Notes: generated by a model not told the origin, from the letters alone. DNA of 64,000 nt from Pedobacter metabolipauper (GCF_004362715.1 NZ_SNYC01000010.1:1-64000), one strand, 5' to 3'; shown: positions 45,232 through 55,330, counted from the stretch's first letter. A program made the numbers and translations.

Positions 45232-47685
45232 TTACAATTTATACGAAGCGCTCAATACGAACTGACGTAAACGTTGTGGGTTTACCGTAGTATAACCGAT
45301 AAAGTAATGTTTGTTGGTTATGTTGTTTACACTTAAACCAAAACGGTATTTGCTGCGGTCCAGGAATACAGATCCGTTAAATAGGTAATACTCTGATAAT
45401 TCAAGCGTACCAGAGCTTACACTGTTGATCACTTTATTATTGCTTGCATAGTTACCACCTAAACCAACACCCAGGCCATTGATCAGGGTTTCTGGTAAAC
45501 GGTAGCTTAGATAAAGATTAGCCAGGTATGGTGATCCGGCAACATTTGAACGAAGTCCCAATACATCAGGATCGCCTTTTGTATATTTATTGTCGTTGTA
45601 ACTGAAGCCTGCTACTACGTTAAGGCCGTTAAATGGTGTAGCAATGATCTCGGTTTCAAAACCTTTACTGGTTTGTGTACCATCTTGCTCCTGCGCAAAT
45701 ACCGGTGAGTTTGGAATGGCGCGAAGGCTGTTCGTTAATTTAATGCGGTAATAGCTGATGGTACCGTTTAATTTACCATCGAATAAGCCCAGTTTAACAC
45801 CACCTTCAATTTGGTTCGCATTTTGAAGATCTGCAACAGTGGCATCGCCATTGGCATTGGTATATAATCCCGGGTTTACAAAACCATTCTGTAAGTTCGC
45901 AAAAAGCGACAATTGGTCTTTAATTGGCTGATAGATCAAACCAAATTTAGGTGATACCGCAGTTTGGCTAAACGGCTCAGCCTGTTTAACACCATCAAAG
46001 TTATAAGTTCCTTTATTTTCATAATGGTCTACCCGAACACCTGCAGATGCAATCAATTGTTCAGTGATGTTTACCACATCTGATACGTAAGCACTGTAGG
46101 TATTGGTTTTATAGATATAGGTGTAGGTATTTGCTGCAGTAAGCGGGTTAGCTGCATTAGTTGCATCTACAACTTGTTTATTAAACGCACCATAATCGAA
46201 TGATGGATCATTTAACGGAGCTATGCCATAGAAGTTACCGAAATATACCTGGTGAGAATTTTGATGCTGCAAGTCTAATCCTACTACAAAACGGTTGCGT
46301 ACAGAACCTATTTTGAAATCGCCATTAAAGTTTTCCTGAACCTCTATTCCTTTTAACTTACTATCTGCGGTAGACTGATCGTAACGGCCAATATAATTGT
46401 GACCTGTTAATGCTGGATTTCCAAATATGGCAGCATCAGTCATTAAATAATAATATGGGTTTGCACCATCAGAAAAGCTATTTGATGCGCTGAATATGGT
46501 TTGTGAGGTAAATTTATCAGAGATCTTATAGGTTGCCTGGGCAAAGTAATTGGTACTGCGGCTAAACTGGGTAACGTTATCATTAAGATACGCGTTTTTA
46601 TAATCGATGTTTAACTGCTTGGCATTGGTAACACCCATCTCTTTAGGTGTGGAGCCAAAGAAGAAAAACGGTTTTGCAGATGCACGGCCGTAAAACATTT
46701 CCGCTTCCAGTAAAATAGAAAGTCTATCGCTTGCTTTGATCGATAATGTTGGTGCTAATGCAAACGTACGGTTCTTGCCATAGTTTTGGAAGCTGCCTTC
46801 ATAGTTGTAAGCGGAGTTTAAACGGAACAATACATTTCCATCAGCAGTAACCGGGGTATTTAAGTCAATGCTGGTACGGTTAAGGTCGTAGTTGCCAACG
46901 GTGTGGCCAACTTCTAAACCAAAAGCCTCATAAGGTTTTTTTGTTACCCTGTTGATCAATCCGCCGAAAGAAGATAATGTACTTCCAAATAAGGTTGCTG
47001 AAGGGCCTTTAATGATCTCGATTTTTTCTACGTTAACTGCATCAACGCCATTGGTTACCAAACCGGCAACTCCATTACGAAGGCGACTTTGTACGGTAAA
47101 ACCACGAAGGGTAAAATAACCACCGCCATCACCTGCACGGCCGGTAGCATCCCACATTTTTTGTACGCCTGGTGCATTTCTTAATGCATCATCAACGGTA
47201 AAAAGCTGCTGCTCTTTTAATAAACCGTTGGTTATGGTGGTATAACTTTGAGAATTTTCTAATGCATTCAATGGTATTTTAGCAGCATCTGTACTGATGC
47301 GGCTGGTGAAACGGTTTGCGCGACTTGCAATTACGTTTACTTCGCTTAACTGCGACATGCTTGCATTGATGGTGATTTGAGGTACGTCAGTGGTTTGTCC
47401 GGCAGTAACGGTAACCGGCACTTCAACGCGTTGAACACCTACATAAGAAATGATAATGGTAAAAGATCCTGCTGGTGCCTTGAATGAAAATTCACCAAGT
47501 TCATTGGTTGCCGTTCCATAATGGGTACCTTCTAATCCAATGGATACGTTACCTGCCGGTTCATTTTTTGAAGTAACTACTTTACCGCGAACTGTTCCCC
47601 TTGCTGTCTGGGAAAAGCTGTCGCCGGTATAGGTTACCAATAAAATAATTGTTAGTTGTAAAATTAAGAGTAATTTTCTATGCAT
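45232..47685 (-). CDS. TonB-dependent siderophore receptor
   Basis: 817 residues. Signal peptide (LLILQLTIILLVTYTGDSFS), a carboxypeptidase-regulatory-like domain (GKVVTSKNEPAGNVSIGLEG, about 32-110), the plug (RNAPGVQKMWDATGRAGDGG, VNVEKIEIIKGPSATLFGS, about 135-255) and a 22-strand barrel ending RLRQFVLSASYKL. The plug motif and the barrel pattern are typical of ferric-siderophore receptors of the FhuE/FecA type. With the PepSY protein downstream, this is probably an iron-siderophore uptake locus. Strong promoter at 47716; no Fur box could be called by eye. Confidence 0.92.
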   Translation of the reverse strand: MHRKLLLILQLTIILLVTYTGDSFSQTARGTVRGKVVTSKNEPAGNVSIGLEGTHYGTATNELGEFSFKAPAGSFTIIISYVGVQRVEVPVTVTAGQTTDVPQITINASMSQLSEVNVIASRANRFTSRISTDAAKIPLNALENSQSYTTITNGLLKEQQLFTVDDALRNAPGVQKMWDATGRAGDGGGYFTLRGFTVQSRLRNGVAGLVTNGVDAVNVEKIEIIKGPSATLFGSTLSSFGGLINRVTKKPYEAFGLEVGHTVGNYDLNRTSIDLNTPVTADGNVLFRLNSAYNYEGSFQNYGKNRTFALAPTLSIKASDRLSILLEAEMFYGRASAKPFFFFGSTPKEMGVTNAKQLNIDYKNAYLNDNVTQFSRSTNYFAQATYKISDKFTSQTIFSASNSFSDGANPYYYLMTDAAIFGNPALTGHNYIGRYDQSTADSKLKGIEVQENFNGDFKIGSVRNRFVVGLDLQHQNSHQVYFGNFYGIAPLNDPSFDYGAFNKQVVDATNAANPLTAANTYTYIYKTNTYSAYVSDVVNITEQLIASAGVRVDHYENKGTYNFDGVKQAEPFSQTAVSPKFGLIYQPIKDQLSLFANLQNGFVNPGLYTNANGDATVADLQNANQIEGGVKLGLFDGKLNGTISYYRIKLTNSLRAIPNSPVFAQEQDGTQTSKGFETEIIATPFNGLNVVAGFSYNDNKYTKGDPDVLGLRSNVAGSPYLANLYLSYRLPETLINGLGVGLGGNYASNNKVINSVSSGTLELSEYYLFNGSVFLDRSKYRFGLSVNNITNKHYFIGYTTVNPQRLRQFVLSASYKL

Positions 47686-47715
47686 TTTTATTAAGATTAA
47701 TTATAAATAGAAATG

Positions 47716-47745
47716 CAAAAGTATATATTATTCTATAAGTCACAA
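47716..47745 (-). promoter_or_regulatory. Promoter of TonB receptor gene
   Basis: On the minus strand TTG (47745-47743), a 19-bp spacer and TACTTTTG (47723-47716), close to the consensus. Leader of 30 bases. Confidence 0.65.
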
Positions 47746-47934
47746 GTTATTTACAAGAAATATATTTACTCCTGGTTTAGAACTGTACTAATTGGTTCTT
47801 AACCTGCGTGAAGAAGAATAATTTGTTTACCGGGGAGAGAGCTTAGGGCTTTAAAATGGCAATGCACGCCAGATGAGATATTATCGAAATAGCATGAAGA
47901 TATCTATCTATAGAAAGACATGACAGTTAGGGAT

Positions 47935-48174
47935 TTAAACAGGATTGGAATTTAATTCTTTATGTTTTTTTCCAGCTGTTATTATTTCCCTGCGGAAAGG
48001 AATTAACCGTTTCAGAGACTTTTTGGGTTGTAAGAATAGCACATCTGCAGCAAGGGCCTTATAAGCTTCTTTTGAATCCTGGTCGGCTTCCATAAAGCCA
48101 GGTACAGAGTACATGGCAACGCTCATTGCACAGTCAACCAGCTGGTGTTTAATATGTTTTGTATTCAATTTCAT
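47935..48174 (-). CDS. Small hypothetical protein
   Basis: 79 residues from the ATG at 48172-48174 (an earlier ATG adds five residues). Sequence is mixed and protein-like, basic in the second half (KKSLKRLIPFRREIITAGKK), no signal peptide or membrane helix. Not recognised. It is between the receptor locus and the HTH regulator on the same strand and could be linked to either. The call rests on composition only. Confidence 0.45.
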   Translation of the reverse strand: MKLNTKHIKHQLVDCAMSVAMYSVPGFMEADQDSKEAYKALAADVLFLQPKKSLKRLIPFRREIITAGKKHKELNSNPV

Positions 48175-48345
48175 AGATACTTGCTGCAATGCAAAAGCTG
48201 TGCCTATTCCTGCTTAGAAATTAAATAAATACCTGATTTGGTGAAATTTAACGTACTGATTACAGAATTAATGATAAAATGTAACCGATATACCTGTTTT
48301 TAAAATTTATCTTTGGTTGAATATGTCGTAAGTTTCTACAGCGAA

Positions 48346-49299
48346 TCAAATTCCGTTAATTTCAGCGATCAGATGATCACAGGCTGCAAACGCATTGTAT
48401 AGGAATTTATTCCGATGCTTTTCACCTTGTCCGCTAAAGGCTACGGACTTTTTGATAAGTCCCTGCATCCAATCTTTGGTTTGCGTACAGTAAAACTGAT
48501 CGTCGGTTTTAAGATAATTAAAGGTATTGAACCTGTTATAGCACAGCATACTATCTTTAAATTGTATTAAATAGGCCAGGCTGCCCAGCACATCGCAATT
48601 GTACCAGTTAAAGGTGTGATCCGGATCTATTGTCTTTTTGGCACTGATGGCATACATGTTCATGTCGGTAAGGCAGTAGCGGATCTGTTCTACAATTTTT
48701 TCTGCAAGCGACTTATCGCTAATGTGTCCGGCTTCAAATGCATAACGCACCTGGTCTATCGTACCATGTACAGTATCTTTAGACCATATTTCTGTGCTGG
48801 GAATTTCAAGATAAATCTGGTTTAATTCTTTAGCAACGGCAACAATCTCTTCACTTATGGCTGAGTAATCGAATTTAAGCGCAGAGTTGTCGGCCCAAAA
48901 GAACAGTTTAAAGCAGGTAAGTTCCGGATATTTAAAGAAGTGAAAGATGGGTATATCATCTGTGGTAATCAGGATATGTTTTTCTTTACGCTGCTGAATA
49001 AATTTTAGGTTCTGCAGTAAATCTTTCAGGTAGTCGAGCATGTTGGGTGTTTCCCGGTTTACATACAGGTAGCTAAAGCTTACGGAAGGCAATTGATTGG
49101 GCTGGTAAGAAAATGGGGTTGCAAATGAATCAGATAGCTTAATTAACTGGGGCATGCTTAACGTGCTTGTTCCCCTGATCTTTTTATAGGCCTCATTGGC
49201 ACTAATATCCAATACATCTGCTACACTTTGAGCCAGATTCTGATATTCTGGTAATGCACCGCTGATGGCTTCGAAGAATTTAACCTGTTCTTGATTCAT
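48346..49299 (-). CDS. HTH-type regulator with large C-terminal domain
   Basis: 317 residues. Residues 1-70 (VADVLDISANEAYKKIRGTSTLSMPQLIKLSDSF) form a helix-turn-helix of the Cro/C1 type with a variant recognition helix. The rest is a helical domain of about 240 residues with Cys, Trp and Phe-rich patches (YPELTCFKLFFWADNSALKF) that I cannot place; the general type occurs many times in Bacteroidetes genomes, often near exported proteins. It is divergent from the lipoprotein gene at 49539, which is the most likely target. Confidence 0.75.
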   Translation of the reverse strand: MNQEQVKFFEAISGALPEYQNLAQSVADVLDISANEAYKKIRGTSTLSMPQLIKLSDSFATPFSYQPNQLPSVSFSYLYVNRETPNMLDYLKDLLQNLKFIQQRKEKHILITTDDIPIFHFFKYPELTCFKLFFWADNSALKFDYSAISEEIVAVAKELNQIYLEIPSTEIWSKDTVHGTIDQVRYAFEAGHISDKSLAEKIVEQIRYCLTDMNMYAISAKKTIDPDHTFNWYNCDVLGSLAYLIQFKDSMLCYNRFNTFNYLKTDDQFYCTQTKDWMQGLIKKSVAFSGQGEKHRNKFLYNAFAACDHLIAEINGI

Positions 49300-49455
49300 G
49301 AAATAATAATCTAAAAGATGGTTTAATATAAATTATTTAAACTGAAAATAGAAATAATGCTTTGAATTAATCTTAAAGATTATGGATAGTATTTCGTTTT
49401 AGACACAAAAACTTTTGAGATTACTTTAAGTTAAAACGTGAATTTTTTAGGATTA

Positions 49456-49483
49456 TTTGATCGTTTTTATGGTGGTACATTTG
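49456..49483 (+). promoter_or_regulatory. Promoter of lipoprotein gene at 49539
   Basis: TTTG at 49456-49459, 16-bp spacer, TACATTTG at 49476-49483. The same TTTG-N15/16-TACATTTG form is at 39191. Leader of 55 bases. Confidence 0.6.
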
Positions 49484-49538
49484 ATTATTGAATCAGGGAT
49501 ACTTCAAATCGGATATCTGATATTTAAATCAAAGAACC

Positions 49539-50132
49539 ATGAAAATTAAAAAAATAGGAAGATCGAATTTCGATATTAAAGTAAAGATTGCTGCTGCGGC
49601 AATGGTTTGTTTGTTGTTTGGCTCCTGTGTGAGCCTGAAGACACCGAAAAGAGACGATTTGGTTCGGCTAAAGACGCCACAGTTAATTGGGAAATATGCA
49701 ACCTGGTCCTCTGATCAATTTAAGACACATTTGGGCAAGGATACGATCATTCCTGTCGATTTGTGGAGGCTTCTAGGCACTTCTTCTGAAACCGATTCTG
49801 TTACACGAAAACAGGCAACGCACATGGAATTAAGACTGACTGATAAAAATCACGTTACTGCCATATTATACAAGGGTGATGTAGCACTTAAGAAGGAGGT
49901 AATTAAGGGCCGTGTGAGAAGAGGTTACTTCAGAAAGAAAACTGAGGCTGATCTGATGGGTGTACCGCCATTTTACTGGTCGCTTAGTTCCCAGAAAGTT
50001 CAATTTGGAATTGGTAAGGAACAGCAGTTATTTGTTGATGCAGCTGCTGAAACCGGAGGGAGTATCCTGATTATAGGGGCTTCATCAGGTGGTTTTACAA
50101 GGAGCTATACGGTGCCATTATATGTAAAATAA
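49539..50132 (+). CDS. Lipoprotein of unknown function
   Basis: 197 residues. The lipobox (LFGSC) places the Cys at position 30 after an unusually long basic start (MKIKKIGRSNFDIKVK), so a later start is possible but no other Met fits. The mature part has regular strands (HMELRLTDKNHVTAILYKGD) and a Gly-rich end (GGSILIIGASSGGF). No family recognised. Divergent from the HTH gene. Confidence 0.7.
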   Translation: MKIKKIGRSNFDIKVKIAAAAMVCLLFGSCVSLKTPKRDDLVRLKTPQLIGKYATWSSDQFKTHLGKDTIIPVDLWRLLGTSSETDSVTRKQATHMELRLTDKNHVTAILYKGDVALKKEVIKGRVRRGYFRKKTEADLMGVPPFYWSLSSQKVQFGIGKEQQLFVDAAAETGGSILIIGASSGGFTRSYTVPLYVK

Positions 50133-50242
50133 GAGATCATTGGAATCATTTCCTTTTAGGTACATTATACCTATGTTATACCATACATTGGGTGGGGCGA
50201 AGAAAAATAGCGAGAGCGCGGATGATCCGATGATGTGAAATG

Positions 50243-50287
50243 CTTACGGTATGGCCACGTATTGAGTTGCCTGGCCATACCGGTAAG
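50243..50287. terminator. Long hairpin between convergent genes
   Basis: A 10-bp perfect stem GGTATGGCCA/TGGCCATACC extended by CTTAC/GTAAG with one bulge. No long T run follows on either strand, but its position between convergent genes suggests termination. Confidence 0.6.
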
Positions 50288-50309
50288 TTTAGTTCGGATA
50301 TACTTGTAC

Positions 50310-50900
50310 CTACAGGTCGCTATCTTTAAACAGTTTGTTCAATGCACTTTCAACTTTTGCTACGTCAGTTCCGATGGTTTTAGAGATCTTAGCGTCCAAT
50401 GACGAACCGAATTCTGCGGTTACCTTAACTGCTTCAGGATTGTTGATCACATCAAGTTGAAACTTATGATCTCCAAATTTAAACGCGACAGTTAAGCCGT
50501 TGGTTCTTTTTTCAATGATTTTTACAAACTCGTAGCTGGTACTCAGCGTATCAAATGAATCTTTTACTGCCTGGAAGATGAATTCTGTTTCAATGCTTAA
50601 ACCATTGACTATAATAGTAGCCTTTTGTAATGCTGCTTTAAGTTTGGCGTCCGATTTAACACTTTCATGGATATCCTGCAGCGGCTCTAAAAGGTCTTCA
50701 CTATATAGAATCTCTTTTTTGTCTGTGATATGAATGGAAATATTGCTGCCCTCGGTTGTCTGCTCGATCTGGATGCTGTCGTTTCCGTCTTTTATTATTG
50801 CTACGGTTTCTGATTTTTGCTCAACTTTTGCATCTGCTATTGCATCTTTAATCAGATCTACAATATATCCCAGAACTGGATCCTGTTGTATTTTAGTCAT
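50310..50900 (-). CDS. Hypothetical cytosolic protein
   Basis: 196 residues, acidic, no signal peptide. Predicted as helices (YIVDLIKDAIADAKVEQKSE) followed by alternating strands (SIQIEQTTEGSNISIHITDK) and more helices; no Cys, no motif known to me. It is monocistronic with a TACCTTTG box 21 bases before the start. Confidence 0.65.
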   Translation of the reverse strand: MTKIQQDPVLGYIVDLIKDAIADAKVEQKSETVAIIKDGNDSIQIEQTTEGSNISIHITDKKEILYSEDLLEPLQDIHESVKSDAKLKAALQKATIIVNGLSIETEFIFQAVKDSFDTLSTSYEFVKIIEKRTNGLTVAFKFGDHKFQLDVINNPEAVKVTAEFGSSLDAKISKTIGTDVAKVESALNKLFKDSDL

Positions 50901-50920
50901 TGGTTATATTTAAATTTTGG

Positions 50921-50928
50921 CAAAGGTA
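50921..50928 (-). promoter_or_regulatory. -7 box TACCTTTG
   Basis: TAnnTTTG match on the minus strand, 21 bases before the ATG at 50900; no -33 match seen. Confidence 0.45.
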
Positions 50929-50983
50929 ATAAGATTGGTCTTTATGTAGGGTACTAAGTAAAGGAATATCTATCTTTATTATC

Positions 50984-51652
50984 ATGAAACCTTTCGCCAT
51001 TTTAGTTGCCATCTTATTTTCAAGCCTTTTATCTTTAGGTCAGGTAACCTCATTTAGCATCGATCCTGCCAAACTGGATAAACAGCTGGCCGACCGTTTA
51101 GATTCTATTTACAACATCGATCAATCTACCAGGATGGCTTATTTCAATGCCAAACAACGCAATGAAAGTGCTGCGGTGATAGATAGCCTTTATCGTCATA
51201 TGCACAACGCAGATAAAGATAACTTATTGAAAGTTAATGTAATTATAAAGCAGTACGGTTGGCTGGGGCCTCAAAAGGTTGGAATTACCGGTAGTCAGGG
51301 TTTATTCCTGGTAATTCAGCATGCGGATTTAAAAACACAGGAGTACTATCTGCCAATGATCAGGGCTGCAGAAAAGAATGGTGAAATATTATCAAGTAAC
51401 CTGGCTATTCTTGAAGACAGGATTTGTATGCGTAATGGTAAGAAACAGGTTTACGGGAGTCAGGGGTTTACAGATAAAGAAACCGGAAAGAAGTACATCT
51501 ATCCGATCATAGATATTGACAATCTTGACGAAAGGCGCAAGGCGATGGGGATGCCGCCGATGCACGAATATGTTGCCGGATGGAATGCGGAGGATTATAA
51601 AAAGGATCTTTCAAAGATTGAAGGGATCGTTAAGCAGCAAAAAATAGAATAG
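50984..51652 (+). CDS. DUF6624 family exported protein
   Basis: 222 residues with a signal peptide (MKPFAILVAILFSSLLSLGQ). The block NVIIKQYGWLGPQKVGITGS, then LFLVIQHADLKTQEYYLPMI and LAILEDRICMRNGKKQVYGS (Asp, Arg and the QxYG motif) is the hallmark of DUF6624, common in Sphingobacteria. Function unknown. A near-consensus TATCTTTA box lies six bases upstream of the ATG. Confidence 0.8.
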   Translation: MKPFAILVAILFSSLLSLGQVTSFSIDPAKLDKQLADRLDSIYNIDQSTRMAYFNAKQRNESAAVIDSLYRHMHNADKDNLLKVNVIIKQYGWLGPQKVGITGSQGLFLVIQHADLKTQEYYLPMIRAAEKNGEILSSNLAILEDRICMRNGKKQVYGSQGFTDKETGKKYIYPIIDIDNLDERRKAMGMPPMHEYVAGWNAEDYKKDLSKIEGIVKQQKIE

Positions 51653-51749
51653 TAGAAATGGTTAATTGAGCTGTGTGTAATAATGCTGATAATAATTTGA
51701 TTGTTATCCGGTTAGTCTTATTTTAGCTAAACACACAAAAACCAATTAT

Positions 51750-52097
51750 ATGAAACCATTTCATTTATTTTGCGGAATAGGCATCGCTTTATGCCTTTCT
51801 GCATGTTCAATCGGGAGCCCGACTTATTTTGGTGCTAAATATCCGCCAACGGATTCCGTTCAAACTTTTTATGCGGCTAAAGACATTCATCAGCCATACA
51901 AGGTAATTGGTCGCATGATCGCACCCATCACCGACTCTGAAAGCAACCAGGAATTGGTAAAGCGCCGTTTAATTGAAAGGGCGAAAAAGGTAGGTGCCAA
52001 TGCGCTTATTTTCTCAGATATCAGCCGGGAGACACATGCGAAAACTACCGATGACTTTTCTATCAAGGCGGAAGCCATCATTTTTACCGACAAATAA
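51750..52097 (+). CDS. Small lipoprotein
   Basis: 115 residues; lipobox LSAC gives Cys19. The mature part (YKVIGRMIAPITDSESNQEL, then AKKVGANALIFSDIS) has the order strand-helix-strand seen in RcsF/YbjQ-like small domains, where a helix of charged residues leads to GANAL. Function unknown. Followed by a strong terminator at 52125. Confidence 0.75.
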   Translation: MKPFHLFCGIGIALCLSACSIGSPTYFGAKYPPTDSVQTFYAAKDIHQPYKVIGRMIAPITDSESNQELVKRRLIERAKKVGANALIFSDISRETHAKTTDDFSIKAEAIIFTDK

Positions 52098-52124
52098 CCA
52101 CGAGAATATTGTTGCCAAATACTT

Positions 52125-52157
52125 TATAAAGCCACTGTACTATGCAGTGGCTTTATA
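52125..52157 (+). terminator. Terminator hairpin
   Basis: A perfect 13-bp stem TATAAAGCCACTG/CAGTGGCTTTATA with a 7-base loop, 27 bases after the lipoprotein stop. T-rich arm instead of a long T tail. Confidence 0.75.
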
Positions 52158-52226
52158 GTATGCTGATATCTCTGATTTTTATTATCTTTAAGGTATCTGT
52201 TTATGAATACCTTAATCATTTTCCTC

Positions 52227-52937
52227 ATGAAGACTATCAAACTTTTAATGTTAACAATGCTTACGTTTGGCATCATGGTTTCAAATTTAAAGGCACAAGT
52301 TGCCATAACCGGTGCCTGGCGGTTTAGCGAGGGTAGTGCTACGCACCAGTTATTATTTCAGGATGGATTCTTTTTCCATTCGGTGTATGAGGGCGATAAA
52401 TTTATCACCACACAAGGTGGGAAATATGAGGTAAATAATCAAACCATTAAAGCAAGCATACTCTTTAACAGTTCAGATTCTGCAAAAGTAGGTACCACTA
52501 TGGATGTGCCTGTTAGCGTTTCGGCAACTCAACTCGTTATTGAGATTCCTGAAGGCCGTATTGCTTTTAACCGGGTGGATGACAGTAAGGCTGCTATTGC
52601 AGGGGTGTGGCACATTACAGGCAGGATGGGAGCGGATGGTAAGGTTGAGGCAATCCATCAGGCTGGTACACGCCAAACCTATAAGCTGCTGACTGGGACA
52701 AAATTTCAGTGGGTAGCCATAGATCCTGCTAAGAAACAATTTTCTGGCACTGGCGGAGGTTCATATACATTTAAAGATGGTAAGTACATAGAGAACATCG
52801 AATTCTTTTCACGCGACAATACCCGTGTTGGTGCTTCACTGAGCTTTGATGGTAAACTGGAAAATGGCGACTGGCACCACAGCGGACTGAGCAGTAAAGG
52901 GGCTAAGATCTATGAAGTTTGGAGCAAAGTAAAATAA
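52227..52937 (+). CDS. Exported protein with two lipocalin-like repeats
   Basis: 236 residues from the ATG at 52227, which starts a signal peptide (MKTIKLLMLTMLTFGIMVSN); a start at 52203 is less likely. The mature part holds two similar domains: ITGAWRFSEGSATHQLLFQD (about 28-125) and IAGVWHITGRMGADGKVEAI (about 127-236). Each begins with the G-x-W of lipocalin-like barrels and contains a G-G-x-Y or GKYE turn. It may bind a small lipophilic molecule in the periplasm. Its stop lies two bases from the convergent TlpA gene. Confidence 0.7.
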   Translation: MKTIKLLMLTMLTFGIMVSNLKAQVAITGAWRFSEGSATHQLLFQDGFFFHSVYEGDKFITTQGGKYEVNNQTIKASILFNSSDSAKVGTTMDVPVSVSATQLVIEIPEGRIAFNRVDDSKAAIAGVWHITGRMGADGKVEAIHQAGTRQTYKLLTGTKFQWVAIDPAKKQFSGTGGGSYTFKDGKYIENIEFFSRDNTRVGASLSFDGKLENGDWHHSGLSSKGAKIYEVWSKVK

Positions 52938-52938
52938 T

Positions 52939-54390
52939 CTACTTTGAAAGTATATCCTGAATATCTTTTGATAACTTTTTCAGTTCCGAAGGTCGGGAAG
53001 CATTGGCTGTTTTAGTTTTTCCTCTATTGTCAATTAACAGGTAAGCAGGGAATCCACCGATATTAAAATTCCCCATTAATGTTTTTGAATTGTCATCGTC
53101 AAGAAAGTAATTCTCACCCTTAATCTTCTTTTCTTTAATTAGTTTTTGCCAGTTTTTCTCGGTTGATTGCAAGCAGAGATTTACAAAGACTACATCCTTG
53201 CCTGCAAATTTCTCATGCAATGCCGGAGCAAATTCCATTTCTTTAAGGCAGGGCATGCACCACGTGGCGTATACATCCAGGTAGATTACCTTGCCTGGGT
53301 ATTTTGTTGACAACAAGTTTAAAAAATCGACATTTGGTATCGTTGATACCTCATCATTTTCCAGGTATTGAATTTTCGACAGTACTGTTTTCTGGATGGT
53401 CAAATTATTCGCCTTGTTTACTGAAAGCTCAAAATATTGGTAAATGGCTGGGTCTGTAAAATACTTTTTCAGTGCAGGTATTTCATGCTGTAATGCTGGT
53501 GTTTTATTGATCAAAGATGAAAGATAGCTGAACATCATATAATCACGGCTAATACCGGGAGATTCTTTTAGAAGTATTTTTGCGCCTGCTTCCAGGGCTT
53601 CTTTAATGTGTTCTGGTTTTACTGCTTCGTTTATTAAACCGTTGCTTCCTGTTTTCCAGCTTGCATAATATTCCAGATGATAGGGATACATCATGGTGAT
53701 AAAGTTGGTATCATTACCCAATTCAAAAAAGGTATTCTTAAACATATTTATTCTCTCAGATCTGGTAGATGTTGAATCGCTGCCGGCATCCACATAGTCA
53801 GCTATCCAATTGGATATTCCATACTTCACATCTCTTTTAAAAAAATTAATTATTATGGGGTCAATATTGTACTGTGCTGCATATTGATGGATTGCTGTTA
53901 AATAACGGTCATAGTCTTTTTTTACCACCTGGAACATTTCTGGTACGGACCAGGTATAGTTGTATTTTTGATATGGAAGCCCGGCCAAAAAATGATGGAA
54001 CAAATTTAATTGTGTGCTTAGTTTAGCATGGTCTCCAGAAATACTTAACCATTTAAAGTTGGGCTGGTTAAGTAAAGCAGCATCGATCACCAGATGTACA
54101 GAGTCTCCGGGTGCCACATATAAATTGATGAAGGTATCGTTGTAAGCGATGGTCATGTTTTGTGTAAGGGGCATATATTCCTGAACTGAAAATCCCATCA
54201 GGCTGTCTGGAGTAGCACTCTTACGGTTTTTATCAAAGGGATTAAGAAAGTTAATGCCCAAAACCTTTGGTGTTTCTGCTGTACTGTTGATGATGCGTCC
54301 GGTTATGATTACCCGTTTAGGGGTTAATTGTGCCGTAGCGCTGCTTGAGGCAAATGCGAGTATAAGAAAAAAGAGCCGCTTTAGTTTCAT
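52939..54390 (-). CDS. TlpA family thiol-disulfide oxidoreductase with large N-terminal domain
   Basis: 483 residues. Signal peptide (LFFLILAFASSSATAQ), a ~340-residue N-terminal part of beta strands then helices (IITGRIINSTAETPKVLGIN, then FHHFLAGLPYQKYNYTW), and a thioredoxin domain with ATWCMPC (Cys378, Cys381) and a cis-Pro at GGFPAY. This is the second TlpA-type protein in the window; unlike the one at 25429 it is not next to SusCD. Probably acts in the periplasm on disulfides of exported proteins. Confidence 0.9.
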   Translation of the reverse strand: MKLKRLFFLILAFASSSATAQLTPKRVIITGRIINSTAETPKVLGINFLNPFDKNRKSATPDSLMGFSVQEYMPLTQNMTIAYNDTFINLYVAPGDSVHLVIDAALLNQPNFKWLSISGDHAKLSTQLNLFHHFLAGLPYQKYNYTWSVPEMFQVVKKDYDRYLTAIHQYAAQYNIDPIIINFFKRDVKYGISNWIADYVDAGSDSTSTRSERINMFKNTFFELGNDTNFITMMYPYHLEYYASWKTGSNGLINEAVKPEHIKEALEAGAKILLKESPGISRDYMMFSYLSSLINKTPALQHEIPALKKYFTDPAIYQYFELSVNKANNLTIQKTVLSKIQYLENDEVSTIPNVDFLNLLSTKYPGKVIYLDVYATWCMPCLKEMEFAPALHEKFAGKDVVFVNLCLQSTEKNWQKLIKEKKIKGENYFLDDDNSKTLMGNFNIGGFPAYLLIDNRGKTKTANASRPSELKKLSKDIQDILSK

Positions 54391-54574
54391 TGTATGACTA
54401 AAATAGACTTTATTTTTTAGAATAACAACCTCATTTCATTGATGTTGCCTTAATGTCAGGCCGTTTATTGCCGGAATTAAAATATTGAACAAAGTCCATG
54501 AATAAATAAATTAAACAATTTGTCCAATTCTGATAATCCAGTTGTCATTCTGATATAAACTTAAAATATATCAA

Positions 54575-55330
54575 ATGAAAATTGTAGTAATTGGAGGTTC
54601 TGGCCTCATTGGAACTAAATTGGTTAAAAGTCTGCGTACACTTGGACATGAGGTTATTGCGGCATCACCAAAATCTGGTGTCGATACCATCACTGGAGCA
54701 GGTCTGGCCGACGCGCTGAAAGGTGCAGAAATTGTAGTTGATGTTGCGAACTCTCCGTCATTTGAAGACGCTGCAGTGCTGGCATTTTTTGAAACCTCTG
54801 GTAAAAACCTGCTTGCAGCAGAAGCTATAGCTGGTGTTAAGCATCACATTGCCTTGTCTGTTGTTGGAACGGAGCGCCTTCAGGAAAGCGGATATTTTCG
54901 CGCTAAGCTTGCCCAGGAAAAACTGATCAAAGCATCAGCCATTCCTTATACCATTGTTCATGCCACCCAATTCTTTGAATTTGTAAGCGGTATTGTACAA
55001 GCAGGAACAAAGGATGATACAATTGTAATGTCTACTGCGATGGTACAGCCGATAGCCTCAGATGATGTGGTTGCGAAAATGACAGAGATTACCCTGGGCA
55101 ATCCCTTAAATGCTACTGTTGAAGTTGCAGGTCCGGAGCTGTTCCGTTTAAATGATCTTGTGAAAAAATACATGCTGCTGAAACAAGACGAGCGGGAAGT
55201 AGTTAGTGATCGAGATGCGCCATATTATGGAGCAAAGCTGGAAACTCATTCACTCATACCAGGTGAAGCTGCAAGTATTGGAAAGATACCGTACGACAGC
55301 TGGATCAATGAACCGGGCAATCTTAAATAA
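54575..55330 (+). CDS. NmrA-like SDR family NAD(P)-binding protein
   Basis: 251 residues, atypical SDR. Dinucleotide motif GGSGLIG (7-13), then VVDVANSPS, ALSVVGTERLQESGYFRAKL with Tyr in the YFRxK position (active-site-like), and VHATQFFEF. Family members reduce or sense NAD(P) and are often next to stress or efflux genes. Cytosolic, with a terminator at 55359. Confidence 0.85.
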   Translation: MKIVVIGGSGLIGTKLVKSLRTLGHEVIAASPKSGVDTITGAGLADALKGAEIVVDVANSPSFEDAAVLAFFETSGKNLLAAEAIAGVKHHIALSVVGTERLQESGYFRAKLAQEKLIKASAIPYTIVHATQFFEFVSGIVQAGTKDDTIVMSTAMVQPIASDDVVAKMTEITLGNPLNATVEVAGPELFRLNDLVKKYMLLKQDEREVVSDRDAPYYGAKLETHSLIPGEAASIGKIPYDSWINEPGNLK